From positions 1-10,886 of the forward strand of contig CAJTON010000011.1 of assembly GCA_910577605.1 (NCBI GenBank): a DNA stretch of 10,886 nucleotides, written 5' to 3'. Each line of letters opens with the position of its first letter. The stretch's first letter is position 1. This document shows positions 1 to 6,704 of the stretch, piece by piece. Position numbers and translations under genes: made by a program. The DNA comes from an uncultured Butyrivibrio sp. (GTDB lineage: Bacteria; Bacillota; Clostridia; Lachnospirales; Lachnospiraceae). The notes beneath the pieces are model-generated. The model did no database searches and was not told the origin of the DNA. It saw only the letters and a list, made by a program, of their open reading frames with translations.

Positions 1-227
1 GGGATGGACTGACCTCTGGTGTACCGGTTGGATCGCCAGATCCAGGGCCGGGTAGCCAAGTCGGGCGGGGATAAACGCTGAAGGCATCTAAGCGTGAAGC
101 CCCCCTCGAGATGAGATATCCCCGCTTAGGCGGTAAGACCCCTTGAAGACTACGAGGTAGATAGGTCAGAGGTGGAAGTGCAGTAATGCATGGAGCTGAC
201 TGATACTAATAGGTCGAGGGCTTGACC
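1..227 (+). rRNA. 23S ribosomal RNA, 3' end (partial)
   Basis: This is the 3'-terminal part (domain VI) of a large-subunit rRNA gene; the rest lies before the window. It contains the conserved stretches ACCTCTGGTGTACCGGTTG, CTGAAGGCATCTAAGCGTGAA and CTGATACTAATAGGTCGAGG, in the order and spacing expected of bacterial 23S rRNA. The mature 3' end is placed at about 227 (GGGCTTGACC) by resemblance to other Firmicute 23S genes and may be off by a few bases. Only about 71 nt separate it from a terminator hairpin, so no ~117-nt 5S gene follows. The T/G-rich spacer 228-298 probably holds the 3' processing sequence. Confidence 0.97.
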
Positions 228-298
228 AAGGTTAGGAAAGCGGAAGTAGATGTATTGTGGTGTGTGTTTTAATGTGTGGTTTTGAAGGTATAATTATT

Positions 299-331
299 AA
301 GAGGTAATCAGTGATTACCTCTTTTTTTTTT
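299..331 (+). terminator. Intrinsic terminator of the rRNA operon
   Basis: A perfect 11-bp inverted repeat (AAGAGGTAATC at 299-309 and GATTACCTCTT at 313-323) has a 3-nt loop and runs into an uninterrupted T tract to 331. This is a textbook rho-independent terminator on the plus strand. It ends the rRNA transcript about 70 nt after the 23S gene and separates it from the cheV transcription unit. Confidence 0.93.
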
Positions 332-341
332 GATTAAGATA

Positions 342-350
342 TGATATAAT
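342..350 (+). promoter_or_regulatory. Extended -10 promoter for the cheV unit
   Basis: TGATATAAT carries the TGN extension and a perfect TATAAT -10 box. It lies just after the rRNA terminator and 43 nt before the cheV start. No good -35 is present at 16-18 bp; that position falls in the terminator T tract, so recognition would rely on the extended -10 element by the housekeeping sigma factor. A flagellar sigma-28 type box was not seen. Confidence 0.7.
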
Positions 351-392
351 ATTGATAAGTGTATTTATTACGAATAAATTGAGGAGGTTTTT

Positions 393-1307
393 ATGGAAAC
401 TGGTATATTGCTTGAGAACGGTACAAACGAACTCGAAATTCTTGAATTTATGATTGGGGATAATTATTACGGCATCAATGTTGCCAAGATTAAGGAAATC
501 GTGCAGTACCGCAAGGTTACTCCCGTACCTAATTCCCACCCGTTTGTAGAGGGTATTTTCATGCCCAGGGACGTTATGATAACGGTCATTGATCTTGCCA
601 AAGCCACGGGAAATCAGGCGGCTGGAAATCCGAATACGGATATGCTGATTATAACTAATTTTAATAAACTTAATATTGCTTTTCATGTACATAAGGTTTG
701 CGGTATACACAGGGTATCATGGACCGACATCATTTCTCCTGACGCCTCGATAAATACGGGTGAAGAAAGCATTACCACCGGTATTGTCAAGATTGATGAA
801 AAACTCATTGTGATACTTGATTTTGAGCATATCGTCAATGATATTTCGCCGGAAACAGGACTTAAAATTTCGGAGGTCGAGAAATTTTCCTCAAGGGACC
901 GCAACGATGTTCCGATTTATATCGCCGAGGATTCCTCGCTGCTTATGAAGCTTATTTCGGATTCTATCAGAAGATCTGGTTATGTCAATCTTGACCTTTC
1001 GTATAACGGACAGGAATGCTGGGATAAGCTGTCAAAGCTTGGAAAAGATCACAAAGAAAATATTTCCCAGTATGTCGGATGCGTTATAACGGATATCGAG
1101 ATGCCTTTGATGGACGGACACAGACTTACCAAGCTGATAAAGAGCGATGAAACGCTTAAAAAAGTGCCGGTAATTATTTTCTCTTCCCTTATTAATGAGG
1201 AAATGAAGGTAAAAGGTCTTGAGCTGGGTGCCGACTCGCAGCTTTCAAAGCCGGAAATAGGACTTTTGGTTGAGGAAATAGATAAGCTCGTCGCGAAAAA
1301 TAACTAA
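393..1307 (+). CDS. cheV: Chemotaxis protein CheV (CheW domain plus receiver domain)
   Basis: CheV couples chemoreceptors to the CheA kinase and is itself phosphorylated for adaptation, acting at the cytoplasmic face of receptor arrays. The 304-aa product has the family's usual length. Residues ~14-155 form a CheW-like domain (EFMIGDNYYGINVAKIKEIV, VPNSHPFVEGIF, TVIDLAKATG, ILDFEHIV). Residues ~173-300 form a response-regulator receiver domain with the acidic pair E179/D180, phospho-acceptor D234 in VITDIEMPLMDG, switch residue S264 or S265 in FSS, and K286 in SKP. All catalytic receiver residues are intact. The ATG is chosen because GAGGAGG lies 5 nt upstream. It is the first gene after an extended -10 promoter, with the next gene 21 nt downstream. 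No other chemotaxis or flagellar gene is in the window. Confidence 0.95.
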   Translation: METGILLENGTNELEILEFMIGDNYYGINVAKIKEIVQYRKVTPVPNSHPFVEGIFMPRDVMITVIDLAKATGNQAAGNPNTDMLIITNFNKLNIAFHVHKVCGIHRVSWTDIISPDASINTGEESITTGIVKIDEKLIVILDFEHIVNDISPETGLKISEVEKFSSRDRNDVPIYIAEDSSLLMKLISDSIRRSGYVNLDLSYNGQECWDKLSKLGKDHKENISQYVGCVITDIEMPLMDGHRLTKLIKSDETLKKVPVIIFSSLINEEMKVKGLELGADSQLSKPEIGLLVEEIDKLVAKNN

Positions 1308-1328
1308 AAAGAATAACCGGAGGCATTT

Positions 1329-3083
1329 ATGGCAGGCATGAATGAAGAAGAGGATTATCTGCATCAGCTTTTGGAAAATGCGATGATGCAGGATGCCAGG
1401 TTTGAGGAAGATGAAAATCAAATAGATGTCGGTTCATCGGATGGTGAGATTGAGCCGGCGGCGGTGACGGCTGAAAACGGACACGAGGATATTATACCTG
1501 ATTTACATGACGAATCGGCGGAAGACGACGAAATATTCGATATTTTTTCCGGCGGGGAGTCTTCGGAAGAAGCTGCTGACTTTTTGGCTGCTGAAGAAAA
1601 TACGGAAGATGGTTTTGTTTTGGAGGATGATTTTGCGGATATTGCCGGTATAGTCGTTCCTGAAGAACCGGATGACGAGCCATTTACGGATATTGTTTTG
1701 GACGAAAGTACGGATATTGCGGTAGAGCCTGACGAAGCGTCTGCGGGTGTCGAGGATTCCTCTGATGATGATATTTTTTCACTTGACGAATTAATGGATA
1801 GCGATGAGGACGAAAGTATTGCTGCCGACGGGGAAACGGAGGAGATAGTTTCGTTAGCGGACGAAGGACTGGAGCCGGATTTTCTGAACGAGCTGGAAGA
1901 ATTGGTCGGAACTGAGCAGGAAGGCGGCGATGCCGCAGACGCTGATGAAACCGTTATGGCGGACGGGGACATTGATTTTACGGATGAACCCGTAGCCGTA
2001 TCCGATGAGCTTAATTTGGATGATCTGCAGGGAATGTACGACGAATCTGAACAGGATGAGGGTATTCCCGACGATATACTGGTGCTGGATGAGGGCGGTC
2101 CTTTTCCTGAGTTTTCAGGAGAAGATGCGGACATTATTCCGACAGAAGATGAGCCGGTTTCTCTTTTGGAGGATGACGCAGACTTTGCCGCGGTAAATTC
2201 TGATGCCCCGGACATGCCTGCGGGCGATGAAGAGGCAGCAAAGGAAGTTAAGAAGACAAAGGCATCCAAAAAGAAATCTAAGGAAAAGAAAGAGAAGCGT
2301 CAGAAGGATAAGGGAGAAAAGAAATTCAGTCTGAAGAATTTCTTCATGGACGAGGACGAAGATTCGGAAGACAAAACGACCGACGAGAATCAGCAGCTCA
2401 TCAACGAACTTTATGAAAACAAAAGTTCCCTTGACGACGCCGATCCCAACGACATTGACGCTTCCGTAAAGAAGAAAAAAGAGAAGAAAGTCAAAGAAAA
2501 GAAGGAAAAACCCAAGAAGGAGCCTAAACCTAAGAAGGTTAAGGAGCCTAAGGATAAATCGCAGAAGGGCGGATTTGACGCGGGATTGCTTTTTAAGGCA
2601 GTGCTTATTGCCGCTGTTTTGGTTGCTGCGGTGATTTTCGGAAGTAAATTTTTCGTATATCACAGCGCCGTCAAAAACGCCAGAGAATATTTTGAATCGG
2701 GAAATTATTCGGCGGCATACAAAAGACTGAGCGGAATCGACGTTAAGGAAAAAGACAGCGAGCTTTACATGAAGGTGCGAACGGTAATGATAGTTTACAA
2801 CGGACTGGAATCGTACGAGAATTACATAGCTCTTGGCGATGTTCCACATGCTCTTGACGCGCTCATTATGTCGGTTGGAAGAAAGAACAGAAATGAAGAA
2901 CTTGCGATAAGATATGAGGTCACGAACGAGGTAAACTCCGTTTATAACCGACTTATAGGTATGCTGGATAAGTACGGCATCAGTGAGTCTCAGGCGTTGG
3001 ATTATTTTACGATGAAGGATTATGAAGAGTATTTTTCGATACTTGAGAGCATCGGAGGGCGCGGAAGTGATAGCGATAATTGA
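1329..3083 (+). CDS. Acidic/Lys-rich single-pass membrane protein of unknown function
   Basis: I do not recognise a family. The 584-aa product has sharply segmented composition. Residues ~1-300 are extremely rich in Asp/Glu with almost no Lys/Arg, probably disordered. Residues ~303-335 are a Lys/Glu block (KKTKASKKKSKEKKEKRQK). Residues ~339-378 are acidic again, ~380-415 are a second Lys/Pro/Glu block, and ~421-445 are one hydrophobic helix (LIAAVLVAAVIFG). The C-terminal ~140 residues look helical and TPR-like (AREYFESGNYSAAYKRL). Positive charge before the helix predicts N-terminus inside, C-terminal domain outside. The ATG has GGAGG 5 nt upstream. It follows cheV by 21 nt and overlaps hisH by 17 nt, so it is probably co-transcribed. 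A link to the chemosensory array is suggested only by position. The C-terminal fold is a visual impression. Confidence 0.85.
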   Translation: MAGMNEEEDYLHQLLENAMMQDARFEEDENQIDVGSSDGEIEPAAVTAENGHEDIIPDLHDESAEDDEIFDIFSGGESSEEAADFLAAEENTEDGFVLEDDFADIAGIVVPEEPDDEPFTDIVLDESTDIAVEPDEASAGVEDSSDDDIFSLDELMDSDEDESIAADGETEEIVSLADEGLEPDFLNELEELVGTEQEGGDAADADETVMADGDIDFTDEPVAVSDELNLDDLQGMYDESEQDEGIPDDILVLDEGGPFPEFSGEDADIIPTEDEPVSLLEDDADFAAVNSDAPDMPAGDEEAAKEVKKTKASKKKSKEKKEKRQKDKGEKKFSLKNFFMDEDEDSEDKTTDENQQLINELYENKSSLDDADPNDIDASVKKKKEKKVKEKKEKPKKEPKPKKVKEPKDKSQKGGFDAGLLFKAVLIAAVLVAAVIFGSKFFVYHSAVKNAREYFESGNYSAAYKRLSGIDVKEKDSELYMKVRTVMIVYNGLESYENYIALGDVPHALDALIMSVGRKNRNEELAIRYEVTNEVNSVYNRLIGMLDKYGISESQALDYFTMKDYEEYFSILESIGGRGSDSDN

Positions 3084-3672
3084 TTACGATGCCGGAAATA
3101 TCAAAAGTGTTGAGAAAGCTCTGGAATATCTCGGTCAGAAGGCTGTCGTTACAAGGGACAGCCGGACGATACTGAGTGCTGATAAGGTGATACTTCCCGG
3201 AGTCGGAGCGTTCGGCGAAGCAATGAGCAAGCTCAGGGAATACGGACTTGACGACACTATCAGAGAAGCAGTTGACAAGGGCAGACCGTTTCTTGGGATC
3301 TGTCTCGGACTTCAGCTGCTTTTTCAGTCGAGCGAGGAGTCTGAGGGAGTCGCCGGGTTAGATCTTCTGAAAGGAAGGATCCGTAAATTTCCGGAGGATA
3401 AAGGCTATAAAATTCCTCAGATCGGATGGAATTCGCTTAATATAAAAAGGGACACGGTACTTTTTAGAGGAGTGCCGGATCAGTCTTATGTGTATTTCGT
3501 GCATTCGTACTATCTGGAGGCTGAGGACGAGGATATTGTGGCGGCTTCCTGTGAATATGCGGCTCATGTTCACGCCGCCGTTGAGAAGGACAATATTTTT
3601 GCGTGCCAGTTTCACCCAGAAAAAAGCAGTGGGACGGGACTTAAGATATTAAGTAATTTTGCGGAGCTTTAG
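3067..3672 (+). CDS. hisH: Imidazole glycerol phosphate synthase, glutamine amidotransferase subunit HisH
   Basis: HisH hydrolyses glutamine and channels ammonia to HisF, which makes IGP and AICAR in histidine biosynthesis (cytoplasm). The class-I glutamine amidotransferase triad is intact: nucleophile C79 in GICLGLQLLF, with H183 and E185 in QFHPEKS. The oxyanion-region motif PGVGAFGEAM and the N-terminal IAIIDYDAGN are typical. The start is set at GTG 3067, giving 201 aa, because homologues begin right at IAIIDYDAGN and GGAGG (3055-3059) sits 7 nt upstream. An in-frame ATG at 3022 would add 15 unrelated residues. The gene starts inside the end of the preceding gene (17-nt overlap), which suggests translational coupling. 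hisF follows after 8 nt. No other his genes are in the window. Confidence 0.95.
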   Translation: MIAIIDYDAGNIKSVEKALEYLGQKAVVTRDSRTILSADKVILPGVGAFGEAMSKLREYGLDDTIREAVDKGRPFLGICLGLQLLFQSSEESEGVAGLDLLKGRIRKFPEDKGYKIPQIGWNSLNIKRDTVLFRGVPDQSYVYFVHSYYLEAEDEDIVAASCEYAAHVHAAVEKDNIFACQFHPEKSSGTGLKILSNFAEL

Positions 3673-3680
3673 GAGAGATT

Positions 3681-4442
3681 ATGTATACGAAGAGAATTAT
3701 TCCGTGTCTTGACTGCAACAACGGGCGGGTCGTAAAAGGAACAAATTTTGTAAATTTAAGAGATGCCGGAGACCCGGTGGAGGTCTCCGCGGAATATGAC
3801 AGGGCGGGCGCGGACGAGCTTGTTTTCCTTGACATAACGGCGACGTCCGACGACAGGAACACGACAGTCGAGCTGGTAAGAAAAGTTGCCAGAAAAATTT
3901 TTATTCCGTTTACCGTAGGCGGCGGGATAAGGAGTATAGATGATTTCAAAGCGCTTCTTCGTGAGGGCGCCGATAAAATATCCGTTAATTCGGCGGCTGT
4001 CAGCAGACCGGAGTTGATAAACGAGGCTGCCGATAAGTTCGGGAGCCAGTGCGTTGTAGTTGCGATTGACGCCAAGCGCAGGGCTGACGGAGAAGGATGG
4101 GATGTATACCGCGCGGGGGGACGGATAAACACAGGTATGGACGCGGTCAGATGGGCTTTGGAGGCCGCCGAAAGAGGAGCGGGAGAAATTCTGCTGACAA
4201 GTATGGACTGCGACGGGACCAAGGCAGGTTACGACATAGAGCTTACAAGACGCATTGCGGACGGAGTGGGAATCCCGGTCATCGCGTCGGGCGGCGCCGG
4301 ATGTGAGGAACACTTTTACGACGCTTTTGAGAAAGGACACGCGGACGCGGCGCTTGCGGCTTCGCTTTTTCATTATAAGGAACTTGAGATTTCGGGTTTA
4401 AAGGAATATCTTGCGAAAAGGAATATTCCCGTCAGACTTTAA
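3681..4442 (+). CDS. hisF: Imidazole glycerol phosphate synthase, cyclase subunit HisF
   Basis: HisF is the (beta/alpha)8-barrel synthase subunit that uses ammonia from HisH to convert PRFAR to imidazole glycerol phosphate and AICAR. The 253-aa length is standard. Both catalytic aspartates are present at the family's usual numbers: D11 in IIPCLD and D130 in VVVAIDAKRR. Phosphate-binding motifs TVGGGIRS (~78-85) and VIASGGAG (~200-207) are present, as is LTSMDCDGTKAGYD (~172-185). One small oddity is C12 after the catalytic D11, where homologues usually have Val (LDV). The ATG has an AGGAGAG site 3-9 nt upstream and comes 8 nt after hisH, as expected for the two subunits of one heterodimer. 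Confidence 0.97.
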   Translation: MYTKRIIPCLDCNNGRVVKGTNFVNLRDAGDPVEVSAEYDRAGADELVFLDITATSDDRNTTVELVRKVARKIFIPFTVGGGIRSIDDFKALLREGADKISVNSAAVSRPELINEAADKFGSQCVVVAIDAKRRADGEGWDVYRAGGRINTGMDAVRWALEAAERGAGEILLTSMDCDGTKAGYDIELTRRIADGVGIPVIASGGAGCEEHFYDAFEKGHADAALAASLFHYKELEISGLKEYLAKRNIPVRL

Positions 4443-4458
4443 CAAAGGAGCAAGGGCT

Positions 4459-5136
4459 ATGGCAGCTATTGACAACGATTGGCTTGAGGCGGTTTCGCCG
4501 GAGTTTTCAAAGCCGTATTATAAGGAGCTTTTTAAATTTGTAAAGGACGAATACAGCAGTGCCGTTATATATCCGCCGGCGGACGATATTTTTAACGCGT
4601 TCCATTTCACTCCGTTAGGAAAGGTGAAAGTCCTGCTTTTGGGACAGGATCCCTATCACAATGAAAGACAGGCGCACGGACTGAGCTTTTCAGTGCTGCC
4701 GGAGCAGAAGGACATTCCGCCCTCTTTGCAGAATATATATAAAGAGCTTCACGATGATCTGGGCTGCTATATACCTAATAACGGATACCTTAAAAAATGG
4801 GCGGACCAGGGCGTGCTTCTTCTCAATACCGTGTTGACGGTGCGCGCGCATCAGGCTAATTCTCATCAGGGAAGAGGCTGGGAGCGCTTTACCGACGCGG
4901 TCATTCAGGCGGTGAATATGCAGGACCGTCCGATCGTATATCTTTTGTGGGGAGCGCCCGCCGGACGCAAGGCGGCGATGCTTAACAATCCGAAGCATCT
5001 TGTGCTTAAAGCGCCGCACCCCAGTCCGCTTTCGGCGTTCAGGGGCTTCTTCGGCTGTAAGCATTTCAGTCAGTGCAACGAATTCCTCAAGGCCAACGGC
5101 GCGGAGCCGATAGATTGGCAGATAGAGAATATATAG
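4459..5136 (+). CDS. ung: Uracil-DNA glycosylase, family 1
   Basis: Ung removes uracil from DNA by cutting the N-glycosidic bond, the first step of base excision repair. The 225-aa product has the family-1 motifs in order: water-activating loop LLGQDPYH with D64, HGLSFSV (~73-79), LLNTVLTVR (~121-129), and the minor-groove intercalation loop APHPSPLSA with H187. An in-frame ATG at 4411 lies inside hisF and would add 16 unrelated residues. ATG 4459 is preferred because AAAGGAG ends 8 nt upstream and MAAIDNDWLEAV resembles normal Ung N-termini. It follows hisF by 16 nt, so it is probably the last gene of the plus-strand unit. Only 59 nt separate its stop from the convergent radical SAM gene. 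Confidence 0.97.
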   Translation: MAAIDNDWLEAVSPEFSKPYYKELFKFVKDEYSSAVIYPPADDIFNAFHFTPLGKVKVLLLGQDPYHNERQAHGLSFSVLPEQKDIPPSLQNIYKELHDDLGCYIPNNGYLKKWADQGVLLLNTVLTVRAHQANSHQGRGWERFTDAVIQAVNMQDRPIVYLLWGAPAGRKAAMLNNPKHLVLKAPHPSPLSAFRGFFGCKHFSQCNEFLKANGAEPIDWQIENI

Positions 5137-5195
5137 AAATATACGGACGTGAACCGGGGTTTTTCATTGCCTGAGAGTGAGAAAGAGCGATTCGA

Positions 5196-6071
5196 TTATA
5201 AATCCCACAGACTCATCTGCCGGCAGCTGTTTTTTTCCTCGAATGTGTGCAGATAGCAGAAGATGCGGTCATTGTCGTGTATTATATTGTTTTCCTCGCA
5301 TTTTTGGTGAAAAAGCTTCATCAGATATCTGTTGTTTTCGCTGTCAACCATATAGCTGTTTCCGTATTTTCTGATGTATTTTTGTTTAAGACCGGGGAAA
5401 TGCTCGTCGAGCTTTCGGTAAAAATATTCCCTGTTTCCTTCGCGCAGCGTAAGTCCCATTCCGAAGCATATGATTCCGTAAACTCCGGCTTCAATGCATA
5501 GATCAAGGATTCCCGATATATTTTCTTCTGTGTCGTTGATAAAGGGCAGTATCGGGTCGAGCCAGACGACGGTGGGGATATTGGCGTCGCGCAGCTTTAA
5601 GAGCGCCTCAAAGCGGGCTTTTGTCGTGCAGACATCCGGCTCGATTTTGCGGCAAAGCTCTTCATCATAGGTGGTAAGTGTCATCTGTACGACGCATTTT
5701 GTTTTCTCGTTTATTTTCTTTATAAGGTCAAGGTCGCGCAGAACCAGGTCCGATTTGGTCTGCAGCGTGAAACCGAAACCGTATTTATTTATAAGCTGCA
5801 TTGCCTTTCTGACATGGCAAAGCGTGGACTCAAGCGGGATATACGGGTCGGTCATTGCGCCGGTGCCTATCATACATTTTTTGCGTTTGTGTCTGAGAGC
5901 GTACTCAAGAAGCTCAAGAGCGTTGCTTTTTATCTCGACATCCTCAAAATCATGCTCCATATGATAGCATTTGCTTCTTGAATCGCAGTAGATGCAGCCG
6001 TGCGTACATCCGCGGTACAGATTCATTCCGTTTGATGAGTACAGTATTCCTTTTGATTCCACATAATGCAT
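5196..6071 (-). CDS. SPL-like radical SAM protein (COG1533 type)
   Basis: The protein has the radical SAM cluster motif CTHGCIYC (CxxxCxxC) near the N-terminus, binding a [4Fe-4S] cluster that cleaves S-adenosylmethionine. The CxxxCxxC spacing, GTGAMTDPYIPLE, LQTKSDLVLRD and WLDPILPFINDTEENI match the family that includes spore photoproduct lyase relatives (SplB/Rv2578c-like). It is not spore photoproduct lyase itself, whose N-terminal region and overall sequence differ; the substrate is unknown. The start is moved to Met 6071 (291 aa): AGGAG at 6079-6083 sits 7 nt upstream of it but only 1 nt from the earlier ATG at 6077, and homologues begin MHYVE. It lies 26 nt downstream of the ClbS-like gene and probably shares its transcript. 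It converges on ung. Confidence 0.9.
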   Translation of the reverse strand: MHYVESKGILYSSNGMNLYRGCTHGCIYCDSRSKCYHMEHDFEDVEIKSNALELLEYALRHKRKKCMIGTGAMTDPYIPLESTLCHVRKAMQLINKYGFGFTLQTKSDLVLRDLDLIKKINEKTKCVVQMTLTTYDEELCRKIEPDVCTTKARFEALLKLRDANIPTVVWLDPILPFINDTEENISGILDLCIEAGVYGIICFGMGLTLREGNREYFYRKLDEHFPGLKQKYIRKYGNSYMVDSENNRYLMKLFHQKCEENNIIHDNDRIFCYLHTFEEKNSCRQMSLWDL

Positions 6072-6097
6072 ATTCATACTCCTGACAGCGCCGCAGG

Positions 6098-6643
6098 CTA
6101 TTGCATATTACGGCAGTTTTTCTTGTGTGCGTTGAGCTTTTTGATCGCCCAGTTGTAATGGCTTGACATATTCGAGCAAAAATACGATCCGAGCGCCGAA
6201 TTTCCCGTCCATTTGTATACGCCCTTTGAAAACAGCTCTTCGTCTGTAAAGCCTTCGGCAAGCTTCATAACCTCCGAATGGGATTTTTCAAGCAGTTCCG
6301 TGGCTCCGGCAAGAGTCGTGCACTGGTGCTTGTTCCAGAATCCGACATTCATTTTTCCGTAGGATTTCCAATTATAAGGCTCAGGCAAAAACGGTCTGCT
6401 TTCGCCGTTAAGGTTGGCTTCGACCCATTTCAGTAAAAGCCGGTGCCATTCGTAGAGATGAATAAGAACATCCTTGGGATTTTTGTCGCGTTTCCAGTGA
6501 GCCTCCTTCTTGGAGGGCTCGCCTTCAAAATCAAACGGCGTGTTAAGCTCCTTATCTGAAAGATTTGAAATAATCGAACACAGCTTTTCGTATGCTTCTG
6601 CCGACGCAGTCAGCAAATCCTTTTTAGTCGCAGGTCTGCCCAT
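6098..6643 (-). CDS. ClbS/DfsB family protein (DUF1706, four-helix bundle)
   Basis: This 181-aa protein belongs to the DinB-like ClbS/DfsB family. The founding member, E. coli ClbS, is a cyclopropane hydrolase that protects the producer from colibactin, a DNA-alkylating toxin; most family members have no proven function. Visible family features are the N-terminal MGRPATKKDLLTASAEAYEKL, the helix with PKDVLIHLYEWHRLLLKW (~57-73), and FLPEPYNWKSYGKMN (~85-99). The C-terminal helix carries YFCSNMSSHYNWAIKKL. The length matches the family. The ATG is well supported by AGGAGG 7 nt upstream. It leads a probable two-gene unit with the radical SAM gene. No polyketide or other colibactin-type biosynthesis gene is in the window, so self-immunity to an own toxin is not indicated. 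Confidence 0.9.
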   Translation of the reverse strand: MGRPATKKDLLTASAEAYEKLCSIISNLSDKELNTPFDFEGEPSKKEAHWKRDKNPKDVLIHLYEWHRLLLKWVEANLNGESRPFLPEPYNWKSYGKMNVGFWNKHQCTTLAGATELLEKSHSEVMKLAEGFTDEELFSKGVYKWTGNSALGSYFCSNMSSHYNWAIKKLNAHKKNCRNMQ

Positions 6644-6674
6644 TGTTTTCCTCCTGAAAATTTATTCTTGCCTT

Positions 6675-6683
6675 ATTGTAGCA
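6675..6683 (-). promoter_or_regulatory. Probable extended -10 promoter of the clbS-like/radical SAM unit
   Basis: On the minus strand the sequence TGCTACAAT gives a TGN extension plus a near-consensus -10 box (TACAAT). It lies about 32 nt before the ClbS-like start codon, in the 61-nt gap after the WYL regulator gene. No clear -35 is seen at normal spacing, so this is a pattern-based call. Confidence 0.5.
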
Positions 6684-6704
6684 GAATAATGCTGACAGCC
6701 TGTG

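Noticed and set aside
1418..2269. Long minus-strand open frame (283 codons) opposite the acidic membrane protein
   Set aside because: It is a Ser-rich mirror of the Asp/Glu-rich codons on the other strand, with no homology seen and no ribosome binding site considered convincing; the plus-strand gene fits the operon.
3022..3066. Upstream ATG for hisH
   Set aside because: It would add 15 residues with no family similarity; the GTG at 3067 has a well-spaced GGAGG and matches the normal HisH N-terminus.
5137..5195. Bidirectional terminator between ung and the radical SAM gene
   Set aside because: CCGGGGTTTTT looks terminator-like but no stem longer than 4-5 bp with a workable loop could be formed on either strand.
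6098..6643. Colibactin self-resistance gene as part of a toxin biosynthesis cluster
   Set aside because: No polyketide or peptide synthetase genes are present; the ClbS-like family is widespread in non-producers.
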